Origin: Niabella ginsenosidivorans
Lineage (GTDB): Bacteria; Bacteroidota; Bacteroidia; Chitinophagales; Chitinophagaceae
Length of the DNA stretch: 64,000 nucleotides
Assembly: GCF_001654455.1 (NCBI RefSeq)
Contig: NZ_CP015772.1
Coordinates: 5,208,001-5,272,000 of the forward strand
Reading direction: 5' to 3'
Below are positions 1 to 8,538 of this stretch, in pieces. A model generated the notes under the pieces. The model made no database searches, was not told where the DNA came from, and worked only from the letters and a program-made list of their open reading frames with translations. The number at the start of each line of letters is the position of its first letter. The stretch's first letter is position 1. A program made the translations under genes and the position numbers.

Positions 1-1
1 G

Positions 2-505
2 GGAAGCCTGGGAACAACAGCCATTCTGGGCAATCATGATTATGGGAAACACTGGAAGAACAGCACCCTGGCCAATCAGATTGTGGCTGTTTTAAGAACG
101 GTAAACATCCCGGTTTTGCGAAACGGGCAGCAAATGATCTCCGGCCTGAATTTTATAGGCATCGATGATAAATGGGGCACTAATTTTCATCCTAAGAAGG
201 TGATGCAGCAATGGGATGCGTCTTTGGCAAATGTAGTCTTATGTCATAATCCGGATGTAATGGATCTGGATGTATGGAATGGTTACGATGGCTGGGTCCT
301 ATGCGGGCATACGCATGGCGGTCAGTGCAAGCCCCCTTTTTTGCCGCCACCGTTGCTGCCCGTGAAGAACAAACGCTATACATCCGGGAAGTTTAATTTT
401 GATGACGGCCGCACCATGTATATTAACCGCGCCCTGGGATTCACCTGGCAGGTGCGTTTTAATGTACGGCCGGAGATCACCATCTATCAGTTACAGCAGG
501 CCTGA
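2..505 (+). CDS. Metallophosphoesterase, C-terminal part (5' end outside window)
   Basis: The frame is open from base 2, so the gene starts before the window. The visible 167 residues belong to the calcineurin-like metallophosphoesterase family. A GNHDYG motif (residues 10-15 of the visible part) supplies metal ligands, and CGHTHGGQ near residue 102 supplies the C-terminal GHxH metal site. The arrangement and the 'LCHNPDVMDL' stretch resemble the YkuE/YaeI-type phosphodiesterases, which usually carry an N-terminal membrane anchor; that part is not visible. Substrate is unknown. It is followed after 37 bp by a convergent HAD phosphatase gene. An upstream GTG at 83 lies inside the domain, after the GNHD motif, and is not the true start. 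Confidence 0.85.
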   Translation, partial: GSLGTTAILGNHDYGKHWKNSTLANQIVAVLRTVNIPVLRNGQQMISGLNFIGIDDKWGTNFHPKKVMQQWDASLANVVLCHNPDVMDLDVWNGYDGWVLCGHTHGGQCKPPFLPPPLLPVKNKRYTSGKFNFDDGRTMYINRALGFTWQVRFNVRPEITIYQLQQA

Positions 506-542
506 CCAAGGCTACCCTGCAGGCGGCCTATGGCTTTCCGGA

Positions 543-1238
543 TCAGAAAATATGTTCCAGCTCCTTTAAAGAATATACCGTGTAGGTAGCCTTAAACTCC
601 GGTGCTTTATTTACATGGTTAATATAAACCTGGTCCAGGCCGGCGTTTGCAGCACCAATAATATCCGCCTCCAGGTCATCGCCCAGCATAATACTTTCTT
701 CTTTTTTAGCGCCGGTTGCATTCAATGCAAAATCAAAAATTGCCTTGTGCGGCTTCAGGCTGTTGGAGCCCTCGGAAGTGATCACCTTATTAAAATAGTG
801 ATTGATTTTTGAGTGGCTGATCTTATGATGCTGTACTTCCTCAAACCCGTTGGTGATCAGGTGCAGTTGGTAATTTTTTGCGGTAAGGTAATCCAGTATT
901 TCCTTAGCATAAGGAAACAGGGTGTTACGTGTGGGAAGCATTTCCAGAAAGAGCCTGCTCATCTCCTGTGCCAGTTGTTCATCGCCGATTTTAAAGTCCA
1001 GCAGAGATAATTGCATTCTTTTAACGCGCAGCTCCGCCTGTTTTATAAAGCCATTGCGGTAGCGCTCCCATAGTTTCATATTATGCTGCAGGTATTGACG
1101 GTAAAAACGTTCAAAATCATCTATTCCCCGTTCTTCCAAGTCAAGTGTTTTGTAAAGCGTCTGTAAAGTCAGCTTCGCATTCGTATCAAAATCCCACAGG
1201 GTATGATCCAGGTCAAAAAAAAGATGCTTGTATTTCAT
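543..1238 (-). CDS. HAD-superfamily noncanonical nucleotide phosphatase, YjjG-like
   Basis: A 231-residue HAD hydrolase. Motif I is FFDLDHTLWDFD close to the N-terminus, where the two Asp residues are nucleophile and acid/base. Motif II is the LITNG stretch, the motif III Lys lies in SLKPHKAIF, and motif IV is MLGDDLEADI. Length and the 'DLDHTLWDFDTN' signature match the YjjG family (TIGR02254), which removes phosphate from noncanonical pyrimidine nucleotides; the substrate here is inferred. An ATG at 1238 starts directly before the motif I strand. The frame runs open further upstream to 1331, but that segment is low-complexity spacer sequence and is unlikely to be translated. Confidence 0.85.
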   Translation of the reverse strand: MKYKHLFFDLDHTLWDFDTNAKLTLQTLYKTLDLEERGIDDFERFYRQYLQHNMKLWERYRNGFIKQAELRVKRMQLSLLDFKIGDEQLAQEMSRLFLEMLPTRNTLFPYAKEILDYLTAKNYQLHLITNGFEEVQHHKISHSKINHYFNKVITSEGSNSLKPHKAIFDFALNATGAKKEESIMLGDDLEADIIGAANAGLDQVYINHVNKAPEFKATYTVYSLKELEHIF

Positions 1239-1281
1239 GAGCTGCAAAATACGAAAAGCAGGTATGATTTCACGGAAAGGT

Positions 1282-1322
1282 GAACAGTAAGCAGAGAATA
1301 GCGAGTAGCGAGTAGGTAGCAG
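1282..1322. repeat. Short tandem repeat (TAGCGAG units)
   Basis: Upstream of the HAD gene the sequence reads AGAATAGCGAGTAGCGAG followed by TAGGTAGCAG, i.e. two exact 7-base TAGCGAG units and a degenerate third. It is noncoding. A similar run of 7-base units (ATCTCAG) occurs inside leuS near 56376. Confidence 0.55.
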
Positions 1323-1504
1323 GGCACTCAATGCTGAATGCTAAAAGCTGTTCTCTATTGCCCATTCACAGATCAACACTTCCTCATTCCTTATTTTAAA
1401 TTTATTATTTTTTATTCCTCCATGAGGCCATCGGTAATATAATTATAACATTCCGGTAATACGGGCGCAACATTCATTTAGGAATTTTGATAAACACATT
1501 TTAA

Positions 1505-2380
1505 ATGTCTCAGCGCCGTGTTGAAATAGCTGTTGTATCAGATCTTCACCTGGGCACTTATGCCAGCCGCGCCAGGGAGTTTACTGCTTACCTCAAAAGC
1601 ATTGACCCACGCATATTAATCTTAAACGGGGATATTATAGATGGGTGGCAGTTTAATAAGCGTTATTTTCCGCCGGATCATATTGCCGCTATTAAGGAGA
1701 TTTTCAGCAAGCTTACCTGGGGCACAAGGGTTATTTATATAACCGGTAATCATGATGACTGTATGCGCCGGTATTCAGACCTGGAGGTGGGGGGCTTTCT
1801 GCTCACGGATAAAATTGTTATTGAGATCAATGGCAGGAAAGTATGGATCTTCCATGGAGATGTATTTGATCATACCACAACCCGGCAGGCAAAATTCTGG
1901 GGAAAGCTGGGTAGCAATGGCTACGCCATTCTGTTGGGGTTTAATAAATGGGTCAATGCCGTTTCTCATTTCTTTGGAAAGGAAAAGCTATCGCTTTCAA
2001 AAAAGGTCATGGAGCAGTTTAACAAACGAATCGTAAACATTGATGCTTTTGAAAATAAAATAGCAGCACTGGCCATTGAAAAAAAGTTTGACACGGTGAT
2101 CTGTGGGCATATTCACCAACCTCAGAAAAAGGAAGTGGTTACGGAAAAGGGAAAGGTTGATTACCTGAATTCCGGTGACTGGATGGAACACCTGACTGCG
2201 CTGGAATATTATGATAACGACTGGCATTTATACGCCTATAATGAAAAAGAAATGAAAACAGAACGCGCAGTTAAAGAGCGGCCCAATGCCTCTGTAATGA
2301 CCAGCGAAATCGCTTTTTATCTGCACGCACTTTCAAATACCAGTAATGAAGATTTTTTACGCCATTCAGGCCACCGGTAA
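1505..2380 (+). CDS. UDP-2,3-diacylglucosamine diphosphatase-like metallophosphoesterase (LpxH family)
   Basis: A 291-residue cytoplasmic metallophosphoesterase. Motifs in order: SDLHLG (residues 12-17), NGDIIDGW (about 40), GNHDD (about 85), FHGDVFD (about 117) and CGHIHQP (about 200). Together these give the two-metal site of the LpxH branch. LpxH cleaves UDP-2,3-diacylglucosamine to lipid X in lipid A synthesis; many Bacteroidota encode this longer form. Which homologue supplies LpxH activity in this cell cannot be told from one window. The last 35 bp overlap the following glycosyltransferase gene, so the two are almost certainly co-translated. The ATG at 1505 lies a few residues before the first motif. 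Confidence 0.85.
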   Translation: MSQRRVEIAVVSDLHLGTYASRAREFTAYLKSIDPRILILNGDIIDGWQFNKRYFPPDHIAAIKEIFSKLTWGTRVIYITGNHDDCMRRYSDLEVGGFLLTDKIVIEINGRKVWIFHGDVFDHTTTRQAKFWGKLGSNGYAILLGFNKWVNAVSHFFGKEKLSLSKKVMEQFNKRIVNIDAFENKIAALAIEKKFDTVICGHIHQPQKKEVVTEKGKVDYLNSGDWMEHLTALEYYDNDWHLYAYNEKEMKTERAVKERPNASVMTSEIAFYLHALSNTSNEDFLRHSGHR

Positions 2381-3329
2381 CGGTCATATCAGCCGCGCTA
2401 TGGAGCTGCTGCCTTATTTAAAGGAGTATGGAGAGGTAGATATTTTTTTAAGTGGCAATAACAGCAACCTGAAGCTGGATGCACCTGTAAAATACAGGAG
2501 CAGAGGGTTAAGCCTGTATTATACCTGCAATGGCGGACTGAATTACTGGCAGATCGCAAAACAGGTAAACCCTATTTCATTGAGAAAGGAAATAAGGGAA
2601 TTGCCGTTAGAGAACTATGATTTTATTATTAATGATTATGAATACCTTACTTCGGCTGCCTGCGGACAAAGGAATCTGAGCTCTGTAAACTTTGGCCACC
2701 AGGCAAGTTTTCAGAGCAATAAAGTGCCGAGGCCTGCTGTCATTAGCAGATCCGGGGAGTGGCTGCTAAAGCATTATTCCAGGAGCAAGCGCTACCTGGG
2801 ATTGCATTTCCGGCAATATGATGATTTTATCCTTACCCCTGTTATAAAAAAAGAGATTCTTGAAGCAGACCCGAAGGATAAAGGATACATTACTGTTTAT
2901 CTGCCTTCTTACTGCGATAAGGAGCTGACTGATGTTTTTTCTAAATTTAAAGAGCACCGTTTTGAAATTTTCAGCAGGCAGGCTGCGGGGATCAGGGAAG
3001 CGGGTAATATCCGCTTTCTTCCGGTTAATAAACAATTGTTCAATAAAAGCCTGATCCATTGCACGGAGATCATTACCGGTGCCGGGTTTGAGACACCTGC
3101 TGAAGCATTGCATCTTGGTAAAAAAATTATGGCCATTCCCATACGCGGGCAATATGAGCAATGTTGCAATGCCGCAGCCTTAGAGGAAATGGGTGTAATG
3201 ACGCTTTCCCGGATTGATGACAATTTTGAACAGCAGTTTGAAAAATGGCAGCAGGAATACAAGCCTATAAAAATGGATTACAGCCAAACCATTCCGCAAA
3301 GTATGGAGCGGTTGTTCGCATCCGTCTAA
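2346..3329 (+). CDS. Glycosyltransferase, GT-B fold (Glyco_trans_1_3 type)
   Basis: A 327-residue protein beginning MKIFYAIQATGNGHISRA, the N-terminal 'GxGHxxR' loop of the family often annotated as glycosyltransferase or Glyco_trans_1_3 (PF13528) and related to MurG/UGT-type GT-B enzymes. The C-terminal half carries ITGAGFETPAEAL and PIRGQYEQCCNA (residues about 240-275), the usual nucleotide-sugar binding region with the Glu-rich loop. Acceptor and sugar are unknown. The start codon lies 35 bp inside the upstream LpxH-like gene, which argues for a shared role in envelope lipid or glycolipid metabolism; that is inference from context. Confidence 0.8.
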   Translation: MKIFYAIQATGNGHISRAMELLPYLKEYGEVDIFLSGNNSNLKLDAPVKYRSRGLSLYYTCNGGLNYWQIAKQVNPISLRKEIRELPLENYDFIINDYEYLTSAACGQRNLSSVNFGHQASFQSNKVPRPAVISRSGEWLLKHYSRSKRYLGLHFRQYDDFILTPVIKKEILEADPKDKGYITVYLPSYCDKELTDVFSKFKEHRFEIFSRQAAGIREAGNIRFLPVNKQLFNKSLIHCTEIITGAGFETPAEALHLGKKIMAIPIRGQYEQCCNAAALEEMGVMTLSRIDDNFEQQFEKWQQEYKPIKMDYSQTIPQSMERLFASV

Positions 3330-3343
3330 AAGCCCACGGAAGC

Positions 3344-3362
3344 TACTGATAAAAGATCAGTA
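3344..3362 (+). terminator. Probable terminator after glycosyltransferase gene
   Basis: A 7-bp inverted repeat TACTGAT/ATCAGTA around an AAAAG loop is followed by ATTTATTTT. It lies 15 bp past the glycosyltransferase stop and also ends just before the tail of the fic remnant read on the other strand. Confidence 0.5.
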
Positions 3363-3364
3363 AT

Positions 3365-3721
3365 TTATTTTACCTTACGGTATACGGTTGTTGTTTTATC
3401 CCCTGATTTTTTTAGCAGTCCATTGTCCGCGGCAGCTTACTGATCCCTGCTGGCTGAGGCGGTTGACAGGTCTTTGAAATGTTGTAAATAATCTTTACGG
3501 GAAAACGGGCTTTTTACCTGTTCCAGGAAAAGCTGTATGCGCTGTACCTGGGTTAACCGCTTAGAAGTCGCTTGCAGCAAATCATCAAGGACTTTATCAA
3601 TGATGCTTAGCATGTATTCAATAAATCGTGTAGACTTTCCTTCTTTATCAGAGGCGGTTAGCCAGTACCAGGCAATGTGCATTTGCAGCCCCTGTCTTTT
3701 CTGATATAGCGGCAACAAGTG
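3365..3721 (-). pseudogene. Fic-family protein remnant, C-terminal winged-helix part with internal stop
   Basis: Read on the minus strand, this encodes only the end of a Fic (AMP-transferase) protein. SDKEGKSTRFIEYML corresponds to the family's late helical stretch, and SRKDYLQHFKDLSTASASRD to the C-terminal winged helix. A TAA stop at 3437-3439 follows, but the same frame continues for 23 more residues with GLLKKSGDKTTTVYRK, the normal family ending, before the next stop at 3365-3367. So one nonsense codon interrupts the tail. Upstream the frame closes at 3722-3724, and the HPFxDGNGR catalytic loop is absent from the next several hundred bases. The gene is therefore truncated at the 5' end and dead. 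Confidence 0.8.
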
Positions 3722-3839
3722 CTAATATACGGGGAGTTATTTCGTAAGGAGGTTTCAATTTGATACTATCAAAATTAAAATGTTTACAGCATACACAGAT
3801 AGGCAGAAGCGCTGTTGATGAATATGGCGCTCCGGCCTG

Positions 3840-4349
3840 TTAACTTTTATTCCTGTAATAGCAGTAATGATCATTTTTGCTCAATAAAGCAGTTCCTGCC
3901 CCTGCTTCTGCAAATTCCTTTAGTATACGGTTCCGTTCCATTAAAAACCGGGTAAGATAGCGCCTCATTACGGATGCATCAACCAGCTTTCCCAAAATAC
4001 CGAATGGTGATTGAAAACGGAACACATCTTTCATCAGCGTTCCCTCAGCTACAGTGCTGAAAAAATGATCGTGTTTTATGAATTTAAACGCTCCTTTTAC
4101 CTGCTCATCCCTGAAATGGAACGGCCTTTCATAAGCTGTAATTGCCGAAGTTAATTTTTGCCGCACTCCAAAATGAGTAGCCTGCCAGGTTACTGTTTCC
4201 CCTGCTCCGATGAGGCCTTCGGTCCTGCCCGCAACGGCTTTTTCTTTTGTTCCGGCAGTGGACAGGGTGTGCAGGTCAATGCTCCGCGACAGATCAAAGC
4301 AGGTGAATATATCTGCTTTGATAACTATTTCCAGCTCAATAACAGGCAT
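3840..4349 (-). CDS. SRPBCC (START/Bet v1-like) family protein
   Basis: A 169-residue protein. The pattern 'IKADIFTCFDLSRSIDLH', 'GETVTWQATHFGVRQKLTS', 'RPFHFRDEQVKGAFKFIKHDHFF' and 'LMKDVFRFQSPFGILGKLVD' is that of the SRPBCC ligand-binding fold. In Bacteroidota such proteins are often labelled 'cell division protein' without evidence. No signal peptide is visible, so it should be cytoplasmic. Ligand is unknown. It is convergent with nothing nearby and flanked by the fic wreck and a noncoding stretch of about 200 bp that is AT-rich at 4355-4390. Confidence 0.75.
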   Translation of the reverse strand: MPVIELEIVIKADIFTCFDLSRSIDLHTLSTAGTKEKAVAGRTEGLIGAGETVTWQATHFGVRQKLTSAITAYERPFHFRDEQVKGAFKFIKHDHFFSTVAEGTLMKDVFRFQSPFGILGKLVDASVMRRYLTRFLMERNRILKEFAEAGAGTALLSKNDHYCYYRNKS

Positions 4350-4552
4350 ACGGTTTTAAAAATAGATAATATTTATAATATATTAAAGATGCCAATAGGG
4401 CATGACACTTTTATAGCCTGTAAGCGCCCGGTTTATGCGCCATGAGTCGAAAAAATGTTATACATCCGGTACAAACTTAATGATCCGTCCAGCTTTCACG
4501 AAAAATATCATAAAAACCTGTAACATTCTTTTAGTTTTTGCGTGTAACAGGT

Positions 4553-7378
4553 ATGCAAACCATAAATAGACCCTTGCTAAAGTGCTTAAGGCTGATTGTT
4601 ATAGTGATGATTTGTACTGTGGGTGGTGTACATGCACAGGGTGTTGTAACCGGCAAACTGATTGATTCTGCTACACAAAAGCCATTGTATATGGCTACTA
4701 TTACTGTTTTTAAGGCAGCTGATACCACAGTGGTTACTTATCGTTTGAGTGGTCAAGACGGTGCGTTCCGCATTCCGGGGCTTTCTGAAGGAGTACGCTA
4801 CCGGGCCATTGTTTCCTTTACGGGTTATGGGGTGTACCGCCAGGAATTTCAGCTGGCAAATGGCCAGGCCACTCATGATATGGGCACCATCCTGATGCAG
4901 CCGGATGCCAAAGACCTGGATGAGGTGCTGGTGGTGGCGGAACGCCCGCCAATGGTTATCCGCAAAGATACCGTAGAGTTTAATGCTAATGCCTTTAAAA
5001 CGTTGCCGAATGCGCTGGTGGAAGACCTGCTGAAAAAATTGCCGGGTGTACAGGTAGATAAGGACGGGAATATTACAGTAAACGGCAAGCGGGTGAACCG
5101 CATACTGGTAGACGGAAAAAACTTTTTTGGAAGCGACCCCAAGATGGCATCAAGGAATTTACCTTCAAACGTCATTGATAAGGTTCAGGTTACGGATGAT
5201 AAGGACGAGCTGCTGCAAAACGGGGATGATAACCTGAACAATGTAGGCAAGGTGATCAATCTTACCTTTAAAAAAGGGGTAAAGAAAGGGCTTTTCGGAA
5301 AAGCCTATGCCGGCGGGGGCGGCGGTGAAAATGGCGGGCGCTTTGAGGCAGGTGCTATTGCCAATATGTTCCGGGACACCTTACAGGTAAGCCTTTTGGG
5401 CTATAGTAATAACCTGAACCGGCCGGGCTTTGGCTGGACAGACCTGATGCAGACAGGTGGTTTGCAGCGCAACCGGGATGTAAGCGGAGGTGGCAATAAC
5501 AGCAGTAATAACAGCAATTTTGGCTCCAACATTATGATCAACGGCATCAATTTTGGTGGTATGTCGCGTCTGGGAGGTGTTACCACCAGTAACGGGCTGG
5601 GCTTTAACCTGAATCATTCGCCCAATACCAAAAAATCCTTTTTTGTACAATATTATTATGGCCGTGTGCACACCGATGTGGAAACAGATAACAGCACAAA
5701 AATAATAACGGGAGATACGCTTGTTACCAACACATCCCGCTACAATACCCTGCTAAAAGGAAATACACATACAATTGGTGCCGGTATGAACCTGAAACCG
5801 GATTCTGTAACGGCTATAACGGCTACGGTTACCTATATTACGGCAGGCGAAGATAACAACAGTACCAATGCCCAAACAGGAGTCAATAATTTCCTGGGCG
5901 ACCTGAATAGCGGTAATGTACTTACAAACGGGTTTACTGATAATCATATATTGCGGGAGAATTTTTCGCTGACAAAGCAATCACGAACAAAAAAAGGGCG
6001 CCGTATTTCTGTTGCGCAGGGTATTAACTGGAACAAAAAGACCACGGATACCTATACAGACGGATTGATCCGTTATTTCCAGCCGTATCAACGCGACAGC
6101 CTTACCAATCAGCTAAGGCAGGAACCCGTTCCTGCCTGGTTTGCTTATGCAGGTGCCAATTACCGGGAACCGCTGGGTAATATTTTCTTTCTGCGGGCGG
6201 GGGTTCGTTATGAGTACGAGAACCTTAAAAATAACGTCGGTACCTTTGACAGGGAAAAGGCAGATCAGAAAGTAGACACCCTTAGCGGTGCCTTTTCCCG
6301 CACTGCTAACCGTTACATAGCCAATGCTGGTATTGAGTTTAAAAAGGGGAATCTGAGCATTACTCCCGGAATCAGGTACCAGTATCAGCAATTTGAAAAC
6401 ACGGTGTCCTATGTACCGGACCCCTCAGTGCAGAAATTAAGCAACTTTTTACCGCAACTGGAAATTGTGTATAAAAAACTGAACGTGACCTTACAGCGGA
6501 ATGTACTATTGCCGGACTATAGTTACCTGATCCCTGTAAGGAATAATACCAGCATATATATAACCAATCTGGGCAATATTAATTTACTGCCGGCTACGCA
6601 AAACAGCATCAATGTGAACCTGAACACCTTTAACCCTAAAAACAACCTGAACGTTTGGAGCTGGGCAGAAGCTTCTGCTACAGATAATGATGTGGTGCAA
6701 AGCATTACCATGGACAATGGCATTCAGACCATTTTACCTGTTAACGCCAATGGAAGCCGCCGTATTGCCGCAAACTTCGGGCTGAACCAGGACTTTAAAA
6801 ACAAAAAAAGCTTTACTTTTTCCTGGAACTTCGGAACCTGGACGCAATACCTGGTCAATAAATTCTTTTACAATCAACAGCTCAGTACACAAAAGCGGCT
6901 GAACAGCAATATATGGAGCAATCTGGGCTTTAACTGGAACGATAAGCTGGAGATCAATCCCGCTTATTCCTTCTCCTATATGAATGTAAAAAACACCAAC
7001 CCCCTGTTTACCCCGCAAAGCAGTTTTGACCAGACAATCGGTACAGAGCTCATTTTCCGGTATATTAAGCATATTATTTTTGAAACAGAGGGGCGCTATC
7101 TGAATAACAATGCTTTTGCCAACCCGGAATACCGCAGCATGTTCATGTGGAACGCCGGCATCAACTTTACATTTTTTGCTGATGAGCGTGCCGTACTGCG
7201 CTTATATGCCAATGATATCCTGAACCAGACACGCAATACGGACATTGTGCCTTATCAGAATATGGTGCGCACCACATACAGTAATATCATCGGGCAATAT
7301 TTTCTGGCAACTTTTACGTATAACCTGCGTCCGGCAGGTGCCAAGAAAAAAGTAGGTGGCGGCTGGTCTTTATGGTAG
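4553..7378 (+). CDS. Outer-membrane beta-barrel protein with carboxypeptidase-regulatory-like and plug-like domains
   Basis: A 941-residue exported protein. The signal peptide ends near VGGVHAQG. Residues about 30-115 form a CarboxypepD_reg-like beta-sandwich (GKLIDSATQKPLYMATITV). Residues about 135-240 are plug-like ('LPGVQVDKDGNITVNGKRV' and 'ILVDGKNFFGSDPKM'). The remainder is a barrel rich in aromatic alternation, matching the OMP_b-brl family. These proteins resemble TonB-dependent receptors, but no SusD partner and no TonB box are evident, so the substrate is unknown. The ATG at 4553 gives a clean signal peptide; a TTG at 4538 is also in frame. A short AT-rich hairpin (7383-7399, GTTTATT/AATAAAC) followed by a T-rich run may terminate it. 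Confidence 0.85.
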   Translation: MQTINRPLLKCLRLIVIVMICTVGGVHAQGVVTGKLIDSATQKPLYMATITVFKAADTTVVTYRLSGQDGAFRIPGLSEGVRYRAIVSFTGYGVYRQEFQLANGQATHDMGTILMQPDAKDLDEVLVVAERPPMVIRKDTVEFNANAFKTLPNALVEDLLKKLPGVQVDKDGNITVNGKRVNRILVDGKNFFGSDPKMASRNLPSNVIDKVQVTDDKDELLQNGDDNLNNVGKVINLTFKKGVKKGLFGKAYAGGGGGENGGRFEAGAIANMFRDTLQVSLLGYSNNLNRPGFGWTDLMQTGGLQRNRDVSGGGNNSSNNSNFGSNIMINGINFGGMSRLGGVTTSNGLGFNLNHSPNTKKSFFVQYYYGRVHTDVETDNSTKIITGDTLVTNTSRYNTLLKGNTHTIGAGMNLKPDSVTAITATVTYITAGEDNNSTNAQTGVNNFLGDLNSGNVLTNGFTDNHILRENFSLTKQSRTKKGRRISVAQGINWNKKTTDTYTDGLIRYFQPYQRDSLTNQLRQEPVPAWFAYAGANYREPLGNIFFLRAGVRYEYENLKNNVGTFDREKADQKVDTLSGAFSRTANRYIANAGIEFKKGNLSITPGIRYQYQQFENTVSYVPDPSVQKLSNFLPQLEIVYKKLNVTLQRNVLLPDYSYLIPVRNNTSIYITNLGNINLLPATQNSINVNLNTFNPKNNLNVWSWAEASATDNDVVQSITMDNGIQTILPVNANGSRRIAANFGLNQDFKNKKSFTFSWNFGTWTQYLVNKFFYNQQLSTQKRLNSNIWSNLGFNWNDKLEINPAYSFSYMNVKNTNPLFTPQSSFDQTIGTELIFRYIKHIIFETEGRYLNNNAFANPEYRSMFMWNAGINFTFFADERAVLRLYANDILNQTRNTDIVPYQNMVRTTYSNIIGQYFLATFTYNLRPAGAKKKVGGGWSLW

Positions 7379-7630
7379 CTGGGTTTATTACTAATAAACA
7401 GTAAGCTTTTATTTTTTACCGGTTGGCCTGTAAACGCATTTATCATGTTATGGTGCGCCTTCCAACAATAACCGGCACCGGCCGTTGTTATCAGGAGTAG
7501 TTGAACAGGGAGGGCTTACATTTCTTAAGCAATGCCCGTTCTTGTCTTCCCTTATACCGGGGAGCCGTTCAAGTAACCGATCTCCACTGCAAAGGCCGGG
7601 AAAGAGAAGGGATTTCAGCCAGCTTCCCTT

Positions 7631-7638
7631 TATTTTTG
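7631..7638 (+). promoter_or_regulatory. Possible -7 promoter element (TATTTTTG) next to start codon
   Basis: The sequence matches the Bacteroidota TAnnTTTG element and lies 4 bp before ATG 7643. If it is used, transcription would begin at about the start codon. No convincing -33 TTG is present, so support is moderate. Confidence 0.4.
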
Positions 7639-7642
7639 CAGG

Positions 7643-8344
7643 ATGGAATCCAAAATGGTTTTAGACAGTGATAATGAATTGAGGGAAACAATAGACCGGC
7701 AGCCAAAGGCCCAAAAGGTTATTGCAACCTTGCTGTCTTATATTTTTCACCCGGTTTTTATACCTGTTTATATTATCTGTTTCCTGCTTTTTACTGAGCC
7801 TTTTCTTTTTGTGGCGCTCCCGGTGAGCACAGAGGAAGTGGTGATCCGTGCTAAAATGCGCATCCTGCTGCAGGGATTGATCAATTATACCTTCTTTCCG
7901 TTAGTGACCGTTCTGCTGCTCAAGGGGGTTGGTTTCATCAGTTCTATAAAACTAAAGGAACGGAAGGACCGCATTATTCCCTTTATTGCCTGCAATATCT
8001 GGTATTTCTGGATCTGGTATGTGTGGCGCGGCCTGGATGACATACCCCGGGAGTTGGTTGTTCTGGCTATGGCTGTCTTTATGGCTTCCTCTATAGGGCT
8101 GCTTTTCAATATTTATATGAAAATAAGCATGCACGGTATAGCGTTGGGCACAGCAGTTGCGTTTTTGTGTTACCTCGGCTTTGAATATGGCCAGGGTATG
8201 GGCTTTTATATTATTATAGCTTTGCTGATCTCCGGGCTGGTTTGCACTGCCCGCCTTTTATTATCGGATCATACCGCCAGGGAAGTGTACTGGGGCTTAG
8301 CCGTGGGAGTAATGGGCTTACTGATTGCGAATTTTGTGGTGTAA
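7643..8344 (+). CDS. Polytopic membrane protein, PAP2-like
   Basis: A 233-residue protein with about six hydrophobic segments. It carries a degenerate PAP2 phosphatase pattern: KERKDRIIPF (residues about 103-112), KISMHG (about 160-165), and a late DHTAREVYWGLAVG resembling the RxxxxxHxxxDVxxG block. It may act on a lipid phosphate at the inner membrane, but key residues differ from canonical PAP2 enzymes, so activity is uncertain. An alternative start is the ATG at 7655 (MVLDSDN). It stands alone between the outer-membrane protein gene and recA, with about 200 bp on each side. Confidence 0.65.
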   Translation: MESKMVLDSDNELRETIDRQPKAQKVIATLLSYIFHPVFIPVYIICFLLFTEPFLFVALPVSTEEVVIRAKMRILLQGLINYTFFPLVTVLLLKGVGFISSIKLKERKDRIIPFIACNIWYFWIWYVWRGLDDIPRELVVLAMAVFMASSIGLLFNIYMKISMHGIALGTAVAFLCYLGFEYGQGMGFYIIIALLISGLVCTARLLLSDHTAREVYWGLAVGVMGLLIANFVV

Positions 8345-8480
8345 TCTTTTATCTTTTCTCAGTTGTCCGCAGGAAGTTTATATATTGCCGGTTTTGCTTT
8401 AAAAAATACCGGTATTTTCCAGTACCTCCCTGCCAGCATAAAAAAATCCAATATTTTTAGTTTTATATTGCTAAATTTAT

Positions 8481-8488
8481 TAGCTTTG
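8481..8488 (+). promoter_or_regulatory. recA promoter -7 element (TAGCTTTG)
   Basis: An exact TAnnTTTG match lies 50 bp upstream of the recA start. A TTTTAG about 20 bp further upstream could act as the -33 element. I see no obvious LexA-type operator near it. Confidence 0.5.
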
Positions 8489-8538
8489 CGTGTTAATAAG
8501 TTAATCGGGTTGGATTTAATGAAATTGTAATTTTGGTT

